Shown here: positions 10,987 through 23,446 of the stretch, piece after piece
How the letters are laid out: the number at the start of each line of letters is the position of its first letter
How positions within the stretch are numbered: the stretch's first letter is position 1
Source: Stratiolaelaps scimitus
Taxonomy: Eukaryota; Arthropoda; Arachnida; Mesostigmata; Laelapidae
Direction of reading: 5' to 3'
DNA length: 64,000 nt
NCBI GenBank assembly: GCA_019614645.1
Contig: JABWDB010000001.1
Coordinates: forward strand, 5,879,501 to 5,943,500
The notes under the pieces: generated by a model
What the model was told of the DNA's origin: nothing
What the model saw: the letters and a program-made list of their open reading frames with translations, nothing else
The model's database searches: none
Program-made: the position numbers and the translations under genes

Positions 10987-12106
10987 TTTAACATGCAAGC
11001 ATTGTTTACTGAACGATATGGGATCGCGGGTGCGCGGCGTCGAGGTGATGCTTGGAGCGCACGTTTGCGCGTCCCGCCATTTGTACCCCCCGCTGGTGTC
11101 AGGTGTGCGCGAGAGGTTCTACGGTACGGCGCTGTTCCTCATATTGACTATAAAAACAAAACGTAGAAACAACTCTACGCCGCCCGACGGCTCGAGAGGT
11201 GAACACGAGAGAGAAAGGGGAACTCGAAAGGATTTGAAGGTCTGCTGAAGCAGGAGGAGGAGGAGGATGCGAAATGGACAACGAGAGAGACAGAGAGAGA
11301 GAGAGACAGAGAATATGTTATAGAGATTGGAGAGAAAACGCACTCGGCGGATATCGGGAAAGAACGAGCAGAACGATGGTGGCCGAACAACAACAATAGT
11401 AGTAGTAGTAGGGATGTAACAGCAGTGATAGTCGTTTTGGAAATCGCTCTCGATTGGGATGATGATGATGACGACCCATCCGGGGGCTAGCTGGCGCCGG
11501 GACGGGCTACGCTAAAAGACAATGCCACCACTCTACCCAGTAGGATCGGATGGGACCTCCACGATCGAGCAGGTGCGATCCCAATCCATCGTCGAAGTGC
11601 GATCCCAATCCACAACCTCCACCAGGCTCACCAGTATGCACTACAGAGAATCGCACACATCGAGCAATGAGAGCCAGAGAGAGAGAGAGAGAGAGGATGT
11701 GTGTACGGGGGCGATTCAGCGTCGTAGCCTCGCGGGTTCAACGAGAAACAGACAAATACCACCAAATGCATTGGTTGTTTGATAGCTGGCTGACTGACTA
11801 GATGGATCCATCGCGGTGAGCGGCCACATCGACGTGAGCGTGGCTTGCGTCGTCATTGTTCTTCTGGGAAGGCCGAACCCATCCCCCCATGAGTACTAAG
11901 CTAGCACACACGCACGGACCCAGTCTATATATATATATATATATATATCAGCAGCGAGCAGGACGACATGCCGGCCAGCAAGCCTGTCTGATTGGCACCT
12001 GATTGCGAAGAAGAAGCACCCTACCACCATTGAACGCCACTCGGCTCATAGGCAAGCAATGTCATCGTCTGTGTCTACCTCGTAGTCACTAGGGTGTCTG
12101 GCTCAC

Positions 12107-12191
12107 CTCTGCTCATGTAATCGATACGACTAGATTCACTCAACGCCTCCGCTGGGTGGGTGAGACGTCGGCGGAGGCGGCGGCGGCGGCG
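12107..12191 (-). CDS. candidate internal exon (minus chain, fifth)
   Basis: On the minus strand the acceptor GTTATGCTACACTTGCAG is followed by 85 bases with one fully open frame. They end at an excellent donor, AGAG|GTGAGC. The frame begins with an arginine-rich run from CGC repeats and continues THPAEALSESSRIDYMSR. It enters in phase 0 and leaves in phase 1, which fits the candidate exon at 23310-23446. The arginine run is low complexity, so only the second half argues for coding. Product unknown. Confidence 0.25.
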
Positions 12192-13021
12192 CTGCAAGTG
12201 TAGCATAACACCGTCGCTCAATGTACGCCCGATGCGTGAGCCCGAAAAGAGGTGGTGGTTCACTGACGCCGGGCATCATCAGTTGGCTGACAGAAAACGA
12301 GTCGAGGGCTCTCTATAGCAGTGCATAGCCAGCATGATCATCGTCGTCATCGCTTAGTGTAAAGCGCGGCAGTGGCCGCCACTCTTATCGCCTTTCCGCA
12401 CAGACAGCCGAATTGCAAACGAACCCGAGCGAGGCCGATACATCGCAACGTTATCACAGAGGGTGCACAAGAGGCAGACCTAACGATGAAATGAGGGAAT
12501 GAAATGCATATAGTATATAGTTAGTATTGTAGAAACGTGCGAATCATCGCCGTCCAGACGACATCATGCTACATTCGTATCACACATCTATGAAAGCAGA
12601 ACGGATCGGTTAGAATACGGCCGTACTATGACGAAGCACACTTGAGCTCTGTTCAAACGGTTCAACTGCTCCCCAAACGGGAGCTCCTCACATTGAGTTA
12701 ACAACCTGAAGTAACAGACAGCATATATATATATATATATAGAGTTGACTGATCGGGAGACCCACAGACGGTGAAGTTAATTAATCTCCAACGCCGGTGG
12801 CAAAGATTTCCAGCTAACATGTTCCGCTAGCAGTCATGAGGTGAAGTTCCCTCGCCTCATCATGAAGTCGGCTTAATCCAACCACGAAGAGCGAAGCTCG
12901 CCAAGCCAGCTCCTTGTATATATAGCAGCGTGTTCAAGTAAAAATGTTTACAGCAGAATTGAGAGATATAGCAATCGTAGCAGTAGTAGCCAAAGTAAAC
13001 AGCAATGAAGACTGTCATTAA
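12192..13021. other. no supportable gene
   Basis: Mixed-composition DNA with a short (TA)n array at 12723-12741. No repeat family or ORF of note is recognised. Confidence 0.6.
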
Positions 13022-13405
13022 GTCAACGACGGCCAACGGCCGCAACCGGCGAAGGAGGAAGAAGAGGAGGAGGAGTCACCACCTATCGGCGTAAGCAACC
13101 GGCCAACGTCTACGAAGAAGCCGAAACAGCGTCGCCGGCAAGAAAGCATCGTTCGACTTCGTCTTCTCCGGATCTTCTTCATCTTCATCGTCGCCGCCGC
13201 CGCCGCCGTCGTCGTCGCCGTCATTGTCATCACCAGCAAAAGCATATCCTTCGTTATGAGGTTATTGTTATTGTCGCAGCAGTTGCTGCTGCTGCTGTTG
13301 GCGGTGGTGGTCCCGCTGCCGCTGCCGCCGTCGCTCATGTTGTTGATTATGTTAATGACGCTGTTGACGGCGATGTCACCACCGCTGTTTGTACTGTCTA
13401 TATGA
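13022..13405 (+). CDS. open frame with a possible transmembrane segment
   Basis: A 127-codon frame without an early ATG follows an in-frame TAA. It encodes an acidic run (AKEEEEEEESPPIG), a basic linker (TKKPKQRRRQESIVRLR) and a hydrophobic segment (IFFIFIVAAAAAVVVAVIVI). A leucine-rich tail follows. That order resembles a single-pass membrane protein with a cytosolic juxtamembrane region. However GAG, GTC, GCC and CTG repeats underlie each block, so low-complexity DNA could make the same pattern. Upstream splice site weak. A minus ORF (13018-13416) mirrors it. Confidence 0.2.
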   Translation, partial: VNDGQRPQPAKEEEEEEESPPIGVSNRPTSTKKPKQRRRQESIVRLRLLRIFFIFIVAAAAAVVVAVIVITSKSISFVMRLLLLSQQLLLLLLAVVVPLPLPPSLMLLIMLMTLLTAMSPPLFVLSI

Positions 13406-14643
13406 GTTGTGTGCATGCATGTTTCGGCGTGTGTTGGCTGTTACTTACTCGATCTTGTAGTCAGTTAGTCCTCAGAACGAGCCACAACGGCGGGAGAAGG
13501 CACCACCTGTTCAGTGCTATGAGATGAAGGCTGCCTGCGGCTGTGACCGCTTCGGCGGCAGCGGCAGCGGCGGCGACGGCATCAGTAACAGTAGCAGAAG
13601 CTGCTGCCAATGCTACTACCTAGTAGGTACATCGTTGTCGAGTTCGGGGCCAGCAGCTGATCAAACATGGTCTGCTCACTCGTTCGTATCCACGGAACAC
13701 ACCGCCGCCATCGAGTCAGCAGGCGGCAATGAAATGACGGCTCTACAGGCGCAAAGAGAAGAGGCTCGAGTACAACGCGGCCCCCTAACGCAAAGCAGCA
13801 AGTAGCTAGGTAGAACCGACGGCTGTGACGACGCGATCCGCTCGTCATCCCAAATGACAGCAGAATGGCTGGCGCCTGATCAGTTCGCCGGTCGCTAGCT
13901 AGCTCGCTCGTCGGCAATCTGCCGTATAGCTCAGTTAGTTCGGCCGCATCGATGACGACGTGTGACGCTCGACACAGGAAGCGTTCAGCGATACCAGTAG
14001 CAGCAATCCAACACCCCGGCTCGGACCACACAGGCCCACAACCGACACACATCTATCCACCCACACCCGAACTCCCAGCGCTTCTTCTGTATTATCCGTT
14101 TCGTTTTGACGCTTGGACCTATATTTTCTTATATATTTTTGTTTTGTTAGACTGTACAGTCAAATATTGCGCTTTCAAGCTACCCAGATAGCCAACGAAT
14201 TTCGAGCTAGAGCCAGCGGCCCAGAACATGCCCCATTACAGGTCTCTCGTTCGCTCCGCAGCAACAAACAGCTCGATGAGTTCGATAGGCCGATAGAGTC
14301 CGATATAGAGTCCTTGACAGATTTCATAGCATTCTCTTGCAACCGATTCACCCGCATATACCGCATGAAAACGCGTCGTTACTCTCTCTCTCTCCGCGTT
14401 GATTTCTCCAGCCACTTAAGATTGTGGCGAACTGTGGAAACGCGGAACGCCAGCGATCGGCAAACGATCGGCCAGATCTGAACGAGAGAGACACACAGTC
14501 AACAGCTGTCGACTGCTGCTGAAGGTGGCTACCTGCAGTGGAGAGAAACAATCTCGCGAACCGAGCTATACTCACTCGTCCTGATACTGCTCTGATAGCC
14601 CGCACTCTCAGCGTAGGCTGACCCTGCCCGAGGTAAATGCTCC

Positions 14644-14680
<37 letters not shown>

Positions 14681-17124
14681 CACACGTATTCGTGTCTGCA
14701 GGCTGCGCTGTTGTTTACATTGATGTGTTCGGGACGTATTTTCGGCGAACTTTTCACCCGTAGACGCACGAACATACGCCAACAGCAAAGGCTGTTGTTG
14801 CGGCAGCCGCCTCAGTAGTAGCCGGCACACACGAAAGAGCACTACCCTGTTTAGTCGTCATTCTTCGTCGCCATTATGTTACACGTGGGGAAAATTACTT
14901 GGCTATGTGGCCTATTATTTTGTACTCTATTAGCTCATGCTCCAATAGCGAGCTTCGTTTCTGCTAACATGCGCCTGAGGCCGACACAACAGCCCATCAA
15001 GGTGCTAAACCCATGTCTCTAGCTGTGTGTGTCCGTGTGCCTGTAGACGCGCGAACATACAAAACTGGAACACCACCACCACCACGACCACCACCACCAG
15101 ACACAGGGCTTAGCAGCAGAGAGATTTGTTCGAATGTTTGCCGTCCAGCCGTCCCGTCGCTTGGCATGCCATATTCGAGAACGAGATGCACTTTCAATGG
15201 CTTCACTTTCAAACGACGAACGCTTGACTCGTGTCCGACCGCGCGCTCACAAAACAACAACACGAGAGAGATAGCGAGACAGAGAGAAAGATCATAATGC
15301 GCAAACATAACCTTTATCGCTGCCGAGGCTGGCGCTGCTGCTGCTGCTGGTAAAACGCTATGGACGAAAGCCAGTTATGCATTCGTGGACTGTGATATCA
15401 CCAACGACGCTACTATTATCATTATCACGTAGACCGACTGATCATTCTCTATAATTAATCTCCTCGATAATTGTCACTCGAATGACAATCCCCATATATA
15501 TCCCGCCAATGATTAGGTTATCGTGAATCAATGTGATGTGATCCGTTATTTGATTTCTCTCTTCGTCCGCGCCGTCAACCGAGTCCGCCTCCGTTGTCGA
15601 CAAAAAAAAACAACCAGAGAATCATCACAATCATTAGAATTATCTTTCGTATCGCCAATCAAATAACGCGATAAATAACCCCTAATATGAGAATTTTAGT
15701 TGCAGATGATGGTGATCGCCGCCGCAGCTGCAGCAGCAGAAAGTCGGCTTCACGGGCATTGAAACCTGCCTGCTATCGTCGGATACACAACGACAATCGA
15801 GCGTCCATCGACATCGCCACCTCTGTTGGCCAAATCACAACTGTCAACTTTGAGTATCACATGACTACATAGATATCACAAGGATGTCAATTATTTTCAT
15901 ATACTTATTCGACACATGTGGCTGTGTTTTCTATCCAGTTCATCGTATTGGCTATGTGTATAGTTAGGCACATAACAATACTGAAGATATACTCATCGCG
16001 ATCATCATGGAGCAGCTGCTTGGCCTTCTCCAATGTTATGCTCAAAAATCGAAAATGGTCGCTTACTATAACGAGCGGTACAAACGATTGCTTACACGCG
16101 AAATGTGAAATCGCTCAATTGACACGATTAATTTAATGCGTTGATTCGTCGACTGGTAGTTGTCTCCGTTCCGTGAGTACACGTAAGTGCCGGCTACTAT
16201 TACACTCGTGAGCGGTAGAGCATATTCCCCGTGTAACCGCGTGTTAAGGCTGCCCATCCTGTACAGCTCACACTACGCTGTTATCCTTCAAATCGCTATG
16301 TGACATATCGAATATATCAATATGACACATCTGAGCCGTTCGAGGAGAGGATGTGTGATTTTCCAACATCTCTCCAAGTACATACACAGTTTGTCGCATC
16401 AGTCTTCTACGAAGCCGGCCAGAGTGGGCTCGGCTGCACAATCGTAAAATCGGCAGCTTCCGCCCCCATGTTATGACAATAACTTCACACTTCGTCATTC
16501 GGAAAAAATACGATGTCGTCAATTAGAGATTAGACAATATAGGCTCTATTCAACGTTTCGAGACGTGGTCGTCCACGGCACTGTAGTTACTATCGGTCGT
16601 TCGTCGACTCAGCGGTCGCATTACACTTCCGCTTGGCGGTAGCTATCATATCTTAAATGGAGAGTAAAATTAATCTAAACAATAGTGTTAGAAGGGAATC
16701 ACTGTCTAATATCGACTCAGCTGGGCGCCCTGTCGTCAAGACCTTGGGCGCGCAATTTTTTTTACTTTATTATTACGTCTCGTCGACCAATGTGTCGCAC
16801 TGAGGGAGCCTCGATGAAACGGCCTCTGATATCCAAACAAATCCGAGGCGAGCAGCGCTATAGGTCTGTCTGTACTATGATGAGGAGCGAATTCCTCTTC
16901 ATCTATTGACATACTATGCATAGCTAGTGCTAACGAACTGGTGAATGGATTCGACTTTGATAACTCTCATTTGCTCTCATTGGCTTAGTGGAAGAGAGGT
17001 CCACCTTCAGTGGCCTTCGGTAGGTCGTAGGCTGCATCGCTGAGCGTGACAGATAAATTACTGCTCAATGCGTTTGATCCTCGATCCGCCACAGTGCAGC
17101 CTGTCCGCCGTGTGTCATTCCATA

Positions 17125-17157
<33 letters not shown>

Positions 17158-17536
17158 AATCATTCTGCCATTGGTGTGTCGTCAACGACTAAACCTCACG
17201 TTGTTATAGCTGCTGCTGCTGCTGCTGCTGCCGTGACAACTACATCGGTTGTTTGTGTAGTTGCTATTTATATTTGACATCGGCTGATGTCAAATCGGCG
17301 GTAGCGTCAACAATTCGCGCGCATCCTCCTCCGGGAATTACCACTAATGTGAGCGCATGCCGTTGGCCATCGAGAGAATCGAGTACCACCACCATCATTG
17401 GTGCTATTACTATACTATATACCCTGCACGTCGTCGTCGTTGTTCAGGTTGTCTGTTGCTGCTGTTGTTGTTGTTGGACGCTGTGGCTCTCATTCGATGT
17501 TGCTACTACTTCAGTTTCTACCACAGTTTGTATTAC

Positions 17537-17576
<40 letters not shown>

Positions 17577-17958
17577 GCTGTTGCTATGTAGTATGCTCCT
17601 ACAGCTGCCACTGTAGTGAAGTGAACAGGCACGCCGGCAAAACGAACCGGTGTCGCTCGAGGAGGACGACGGCTACCGATCGACCATCCACAGACAAATA
17701 GAGCTACACGTGCATTCATCCACCGGTTGTCTTTAGAATTGGCCCTACAATCTCTGACCATTTGACCATGCTCGCATCTGTTAGTCGAGGTGAGAGAGAG
17801 AGAGCACAGCAACAAAGAATTTGTGCAGGAAAGGTAAGGCGAGAATGTCTGTCTGCGAGTCAGTTCTGGACCGGCTAACGGTCAAGCGACCGGGTCGCCG
17901 TCAGGATCATCATATGTCCACGTTTTTGGGCCGGATCGGGACGTGTTGCTGTGCGTGC

Positions 17959-17996
<38 letters not shown>

Positions 17997-18321
17997 CTAT
18001 GCATTTGTGTGACACAGACATCGAGATCACACCATTGGATGAATCGCCGCTGAACCGACCGAGGCATCTGTCCACTTGTGCCGCCGCTGCTGATGTCCGA
18101 TTCTATTCGGATCGAGCTGATTTGAGAATCGATCGTGTTTAGACAGCTTTGAGCTGCGACACCAGGCGGACGCTAAAAACTTTGCAGGTCTATCGAATCG
18201 AGTACAAATAGCTCGCTCTCTGCAGAGCTTCGGTAGATAGATATTCAGTCCATCGGCCGTCTCGTCGACGAACTTTAGCAGCTTTACACTGAGATGTTTA
18301 CAAATAAAAAAGAGGAGAATG

Positions 18322-18360
<39 letters not shown>

Positions 18361-21300
18361 GCGTTCACTGGGCGACTTTGAATGAGGGGCAAACGGACTC
18401 TGGTGCCATTGTCTCCGCCTCGGCCAGCGTTTTGCTTCATATATTGCAGTGGTAGTAAGAACTTAGCTGAAATAAAATATGAAAATCGGTATGATATATG
18501 CAAAATGGCAACAGCATTGCACAAGGGTTGGTATCGGTAAAAGGAAGACGCAAATTTCAGTGGTTCATTTTCCGTTTCATTTTATGACGATTACGGCGGT
18601 CGAATATAGAAAATGCATTTTGGCTTTTATTATATATATATATATATGTATATACGAGCTACTACGATTCGACATGACGAGATCAGCACGAGATCGAACG
18701 CTTGTTTAATGGCGAAACCGTCAACTGATACTATGTTTATACATTATATCTATATGTAATATATTTGAAGATCATCATCATTATTATCACCACCGTCGCC
18801 ATGATCATCAGCAGCTTGTGACGTTTAACGTCGTTGTCAATTCATCGGCGTTCACATGGGCTCGAGATATCGAGTAGCCGCGTTTTTGAAGGTTTAATTC
18901 TAAGATATGAGGCGAGATAACGAACTGAAGACGCGAGCAGGGCGAGCAGGCAAAAATAGAGCGCCATCAGTCGACAATCAGCGTCGAAACGGCTCACCAC
19001 GAACACCAACCAAGAAATGCAGATAGACACACACACACAATCACACGCAGGGCATCGTCATCATCAGAAGCGACTGCTGATTCTGTGCTTGTTGCTGTTG
19101 TTGTTGTTGCTGTTGCAGTAGTAGCAGCAGCAGCAGCCTCATTGGCCTCGGCGTTGTACAGCCTCGACGTCACCACGTGAACCACTGTCGGCAAGCGCCG
19201 ACGGCACAACACAACCGCTTAAGCCTGAGCCATAGCGGGTGCAGCCGCCGTGGCCGCCACACACGTTGTGACGCCGACGTCGTGTTGTTGTTGTTGATGC
19301 TGCTGCTGCCGTCGCCGCCTCCCTCTGCCTGTGTTTGTGTCTATTCTCAGCATACGCCGGTGGCGGTAGACGCGAATTGTGGTTGCGGCGGCGGCGGCGG
19401 CGGCGGTGAGCGCTTGTTGCCACTGTTCTGTTGTTGTTGTGTCTCGTCTCGTCGGTGTCTTCTTCTCGGCTGGTTTCTCGTCGTCGCCGTCGTCGTTGTC
19501 CACCTACTCGTAGAAAAGGCGATTTTGCCTAATATAGCAAGTTACCATTTTCATCTGCGTTTGTGAATTCTTCGGAATACTCTCGGTTCTCCGGATGGAT
19601 ACATTTAAACCAGAACAGCAGTATCATCATCAACAAGAACAAGAGCTAAAATCGAGAGGGAGAAGAACACTACTCGGGTCACACCTATTGGCGACGAGAC
19701 GGAACGATGACCAAGCAACGAAGGACGGAAGGAAGGAAGGCGACCACCATCAAAGGTCTATGATAACACATGATCCGGCTAATATTGTGTTAAGCCAGGC
19801 AGCACATTATTGCTACTTTTGTTGCTGTTGTTGCAATTGCTGCTGCTAATGAAACCACAGCGGAAGCTTTTGTCGCCAATAGTGTTATAGACAGAGCAAC
19901 TCTGTTGGCCGCCGCTGGGTCTACCGCAGGAGCAGTATTAAGGCCACACCGGCCAAATGGTTTACCCCAGCAGCAGCAGCGGCTGTTGCAGTCGATGTTC
20001 TCGGCTATAGCAACAACAACCTTAACAGCAACAACAACAACACCAGCGGCAGCGAACCCTTCCATAAATGCGAGTCGCATGACGGTGACCGGTGTGTGTG
20101 TGGTGTCCCAACAACAAATTATTCTTTGCTGTATGCAGCGTAAGCCATGAGCGCGGCAAACAAAAAACAAACTTGGGTAGAGCTTACCGCTGCAACAACT
20201 ACAACAACCCACTGTTGTCGTTGTTGTTTCTGCTGCTGCTGCTGCTGGTGTTGTCGTTGTTGTTGTTGTTGTCGATTGTTGAGTGCTGTTGACGGACAGC
20301 ATTTGTCTCCAGTTTCTTCGTGAAGGTGTTGCTTGCTTGCTTGCCGCTTGGTTGCTGGCAGCCTGGCTGCCTGCTAGGGTAGTGCACCGGGTAACAGTGT
20401 GGTGGTGGTTGTCTCTCTCTCTCTTTCTCTTTATTTTTATTCGTTCGGCACCGCCGCCACCACCAACAGCAACATCAGCAGCAGCAGCAGCAACACTCTA
20501 TTCAGAAGTAATAACTCAAAAAGAGAATGAGCAACACGCCAAGGTGGAGCAGCTACGGCGGTATCACGGACCTCATGGTGATGTTGCTTGGTCACACCAC
20601 GATCGGAACGTTAGACATCTTTTCGTTGCTGGTTTCTAGTTGTTTCGGCGGTGGTATGAGGCAGGGAGTGTATAACAGATGTCGATTGGTTACGATGATT
20701 CTATGCTGGTTAGAGAGAGAGCGAGAGAGAGAGAGGTTGCAGTACAGCCACTGGGACTACGGCAGACCGGACTCAAACGGACCAGACCCACTAGTGAGCA
20801 ATACTGCTATACTGTACGTGATACAGCGTTTAGCCGTGCGTTCCACTCTACAAACTACAACGCTGCGAATGTAACGCGGCAGGACGGGAGTACCGACCAG
20901 GACGAGGTTCAGCTACAGGGCGGTGTTCGTCCTATTCGACAGCAGCAGCATCAGGGTCGCCATTATTATTACGATTTTGACGAAGATACTCATTATGTGC
21001 TTGCTTGGCTGGTTAGCTGGCGCGCATGCATGCACGCTTGTCGCCTTAAACCAACAATATGCTTTAGCTTAACCATAGCGGCTGCATCTTTCGCAGACGA
21101 CAGGAACGCCGAAATGCTGAAGCTCAAACTCTGCACTGAGACGAAGGATCTCGGCACATGTACACGCCTACGTCCATCACCATCGCATTCTGCCTACCGT
21201 CTCCCGCGTAGCGGGTTCAGGAATCGGTGACAATTGTAACAGTGCGGAGCGTCAGCCGATGTTTGCAGAAAAGAACAAACGCTGGCTATTCGACTTAGCA

Positions 21301-21534
21301 GCAGCACCAGCAGCAGCACCATCTGGCTGGCAGTAGTGGTGCCATCCGCTACAGTTGCGGTGGCCTGCATTGGCGTTGTTTGCGTTGTTCTTTGCCGCTG
21401 CTGACGCCGCCGTCGGCGGCGTCCTCGCCGTCGTCTGCATCTTCTTCGCACACCTTGTCCTCCTCATACGCTCCGTTCATTTTCTTCAGCTCGTTTTTTT
21501 TATTTATTTTTTGTTTCCTTCTCCTCTGTCTGTA

Positions 21535-21567
<33 letters not shown>

Positions 21568-22092
21568 TTCTTCATTGTCTTCTTTTGCCTATTCACTCGG
21601 CCTTTATTCACGAGTCGCGCATGCATCCGCACAAAGCACACAGAGACAACGAACAGTCAGTGACAGCAGCTCGAGAACGGATGGACGAACGGTGAGGGCA
21701 TTATTCTCTTCGCACTTTGAAGCGAGTCATCACCATCGGGGCGGGCTGTGGATGGAGCTGATGCCGGAGGGACGGCCGGCCTAACCCTAAGAGGATGGCG
21801 GCGGCAGCCGCCGCCGCCGCCGCGGCAGAAACAGCTACAGCGTTCCGACAACTGCTATTTCTAGCATGGCTATTACCACTACCACTACTACAACTACTAC
21901 GGCGACGTCAGCCATTACAACTCCACAACAAGCGCTGCTATCGCTATGGCAGCAGCAGCAGCAGCAGAAGGGAGAAGTGTGTGGCAGCGGCAGAACGACA
22001 CACTCGGCCCGTTTGTCCAAGAAGCAAAGCCACTTCACCCCCAATCCCGGCTGTCCCTCACTCTCTCTCTCACGTTCTTTATCTTTACCCAG
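13406..22092. other. no supportable gene; dense repeats
   Basis: Contains (TA)n at 14646-14677, 17125-17149, 17541-17573, 17960-17991 and 18320-18360; CTG tracts near 17211-17231, 20230-20250 and 20476-20492; CGG near 19386-19404; GTC/CGT near 21536-21566; GA-rich DNA near 20712-20735. ORFs of 100-183 codons between 19.1 and 22.1 kb are mostly Ser/Ala/Thr/Arg/Val runs from triplet repeats. A donor-like GATCGA|GTAAGT on the minus strand near 13449 follows DNA with stops in every frame, so at best it ends an untranslated exon. Confidence 0.6.
17541..17573. repeat. (TA)n microsatellite
   Basis: About 16 TA units, in a cluster of four TA arrays between 17.1 and 18.4 kb. Confidence 0.95.
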
Positions 22093-22126
22093 ACGGGCAT
22101 GGGCAATGTTTAGCTGTAACGATGAG
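22093..22126 (+). CDS. candidate 34-nt micro-exon
   Basis: The acceptor TCACGTTCTTTATCTTTACCCAG has a long pyrimidine tract. It is followed after 34 bases by a near-consensus donor, GATGAG|GTAAGA. Two frames are open; one reads RAWAMFSCNDE and leaves in phase 0. Both splice sites are among the best in the window, which is the only argument for an exon. The neighbouring CT-rich DNA could produce such an acceptor by chance. Confidence 0.25.
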
Positions 22127-23309
22127 GTAAGACAAAGCTTGACAATGACAACAGCTGCATACGGACGCTTCATATCGTGCTTGCTCCATGCATATGCATA
22201 GAGCCAACAGAGTGGAGTCTGTTACGTGCTGCTTATTTAGTGTGCATTGTTGGACACGCATAGCCAACTGGCTTGTCTTGTTGTTCCATCTGTCAAAATA
22301 TCTGTTGATGCTTTTGCTGCCGCTGCTGTTGCCGCTTTTGTTCATAAATCAGAGCCCAAAAGGGACATGATGTTCGAAAGACGATACTCATCCTACATCG
22401 TCGCCCCTGTTGCCGGGTTGTCAGTCAAATCGCTTTTGCGGCAGCAAAATCATTCTGCACATGGTTTATGTATGATCGAACAGCGGGCAAACAAATGTTG
22501 CCGAGCAAAGCTCCTCTCTCTCTCTCTCTCTCGCACGTTCGTTGTCTGCCGCCGTTGTCTTGAGAACGACATCATCCTCATCCTCAAGGAGCGAGCTCAC
22601 AATCCGTCTCAGTGGCTGGCTTCGGTGGCTCGTCAGCTTGCGTTACCTACCTCTCTCTGCTGCTGCTGCTTGTTTATGAACCGTCGGAGAGTCGCCGTCA
22701 GAAATTCCAAAAAGCTTGAAGACTACATAGCAGACAACAACAGCAGCAGCAACAGCAGAAGCCGCAGCAACTATCGCTATAGTGGTCGCTTGTCGATTTC
22801 GTTCGTTGTCCCGGACTCCTGCTTGTTGAGATTACATATACGACGCGTACGCAGCGGAGCGCCCGACTCTTGAGCGATGCGACTGGAGCTGTATTATAAG
22901 TTGATGTTATGAGGAACACCATCGTGCGAATGCTATCTCATGCTAGTGATGTAAGCAGAGATCGTCCCGAATCGGTCCGTCCATGCCGATCTATGTGATG
23001 CGGTGCGTTCCCCTGTGCTTGCTGCTCACCGTGAGTCAGTGACTGTCCGACCAACTGTCTGTGTCACTGCGGGGGTGCCAGCCTTCGTAATGCGCTGCCG
23101 ACGCCGACGCCGCAGCAGCGTCGAGATGAGGGGCCCGTAGCCGTAATTAAACGCACTTAAGACGATCACAAACCACGTATGGTGCAGTTAGTGGTAGCAC
23201 GGCCCATGCGTAGCCGCTGCTGCCGTCACCACCCCTCAACGCTGTACTGATGCCGGTCATGGTAGGGGGTAGTTGTAGCTGTAGTAGTAGTAGTTAGGTG
23301 GACGCTCAC
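22127..23309. other. no supportable gene
   Basis: A 208-codon plus ORF spans 22247-22873 but lacks a good start context and is broken by CTC and CAG repeats. CTG and (TC)n tracts lie near 22510-22530 and 22660. A donor-like GAG|GTAGGT occurs on the minus strand near 22648, in repeat DNA. Confidence 0.55.
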
Positions 23310-23446
23310 CTTCTGATTTGACTTCTCCTCCTCCGGTTCCCTTTGCTCGACGATGTGGACATGCCGGCCGGGCCCGTAGTGCTCAAGAAGATGCTCGCTC
23401 GTCGAGTGGCGGCCAGCAACAACAACAACGCCCGGGTCGACATCGT
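23310..23446 (-). CDS. candidate internal exon (minus chain, fourth)
   Basis: The best-supported exon here. On the minus strand a classical acceptor (TCGTCTCTGTTTCTCTCCGTCAG) and a near-perfect donor (CAGAAG|GTGAGC) enclose 137 bases with an open frame of 45 codons. It enters in phase 1 and leaves in phase 0. The frame begins DVDPGVVVVAGRHSTS, continues EHLLEHYGPGRHVHIVEQ and ends REPEEEKSNQK. Codons start mostly with G or A and composition is protein-like. Product and family not recognised. A different minus frame is also open here (leucine and serine rich), so the frame choice is an inference. Confidence 0.42.

Larger units (their letters stand above)
9968..12106. other. no supportable gene; repeats
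   Basis: Contains (CA)-rich DNA near 10050, (AAT)8 at 10260-10283, (GA)n at 10557-10582 and 11285-11312, (TAG)n near 11397-11410 and (TA)n at 11925-11949. A 16-base direct repeat, GTGCGATCCCAATCCA, occurs at 11573-11588 and again at 11597-11612. A donor-like AGC|GTAAGT lies at 10301 with no exon attached. Confidence 0.6.
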
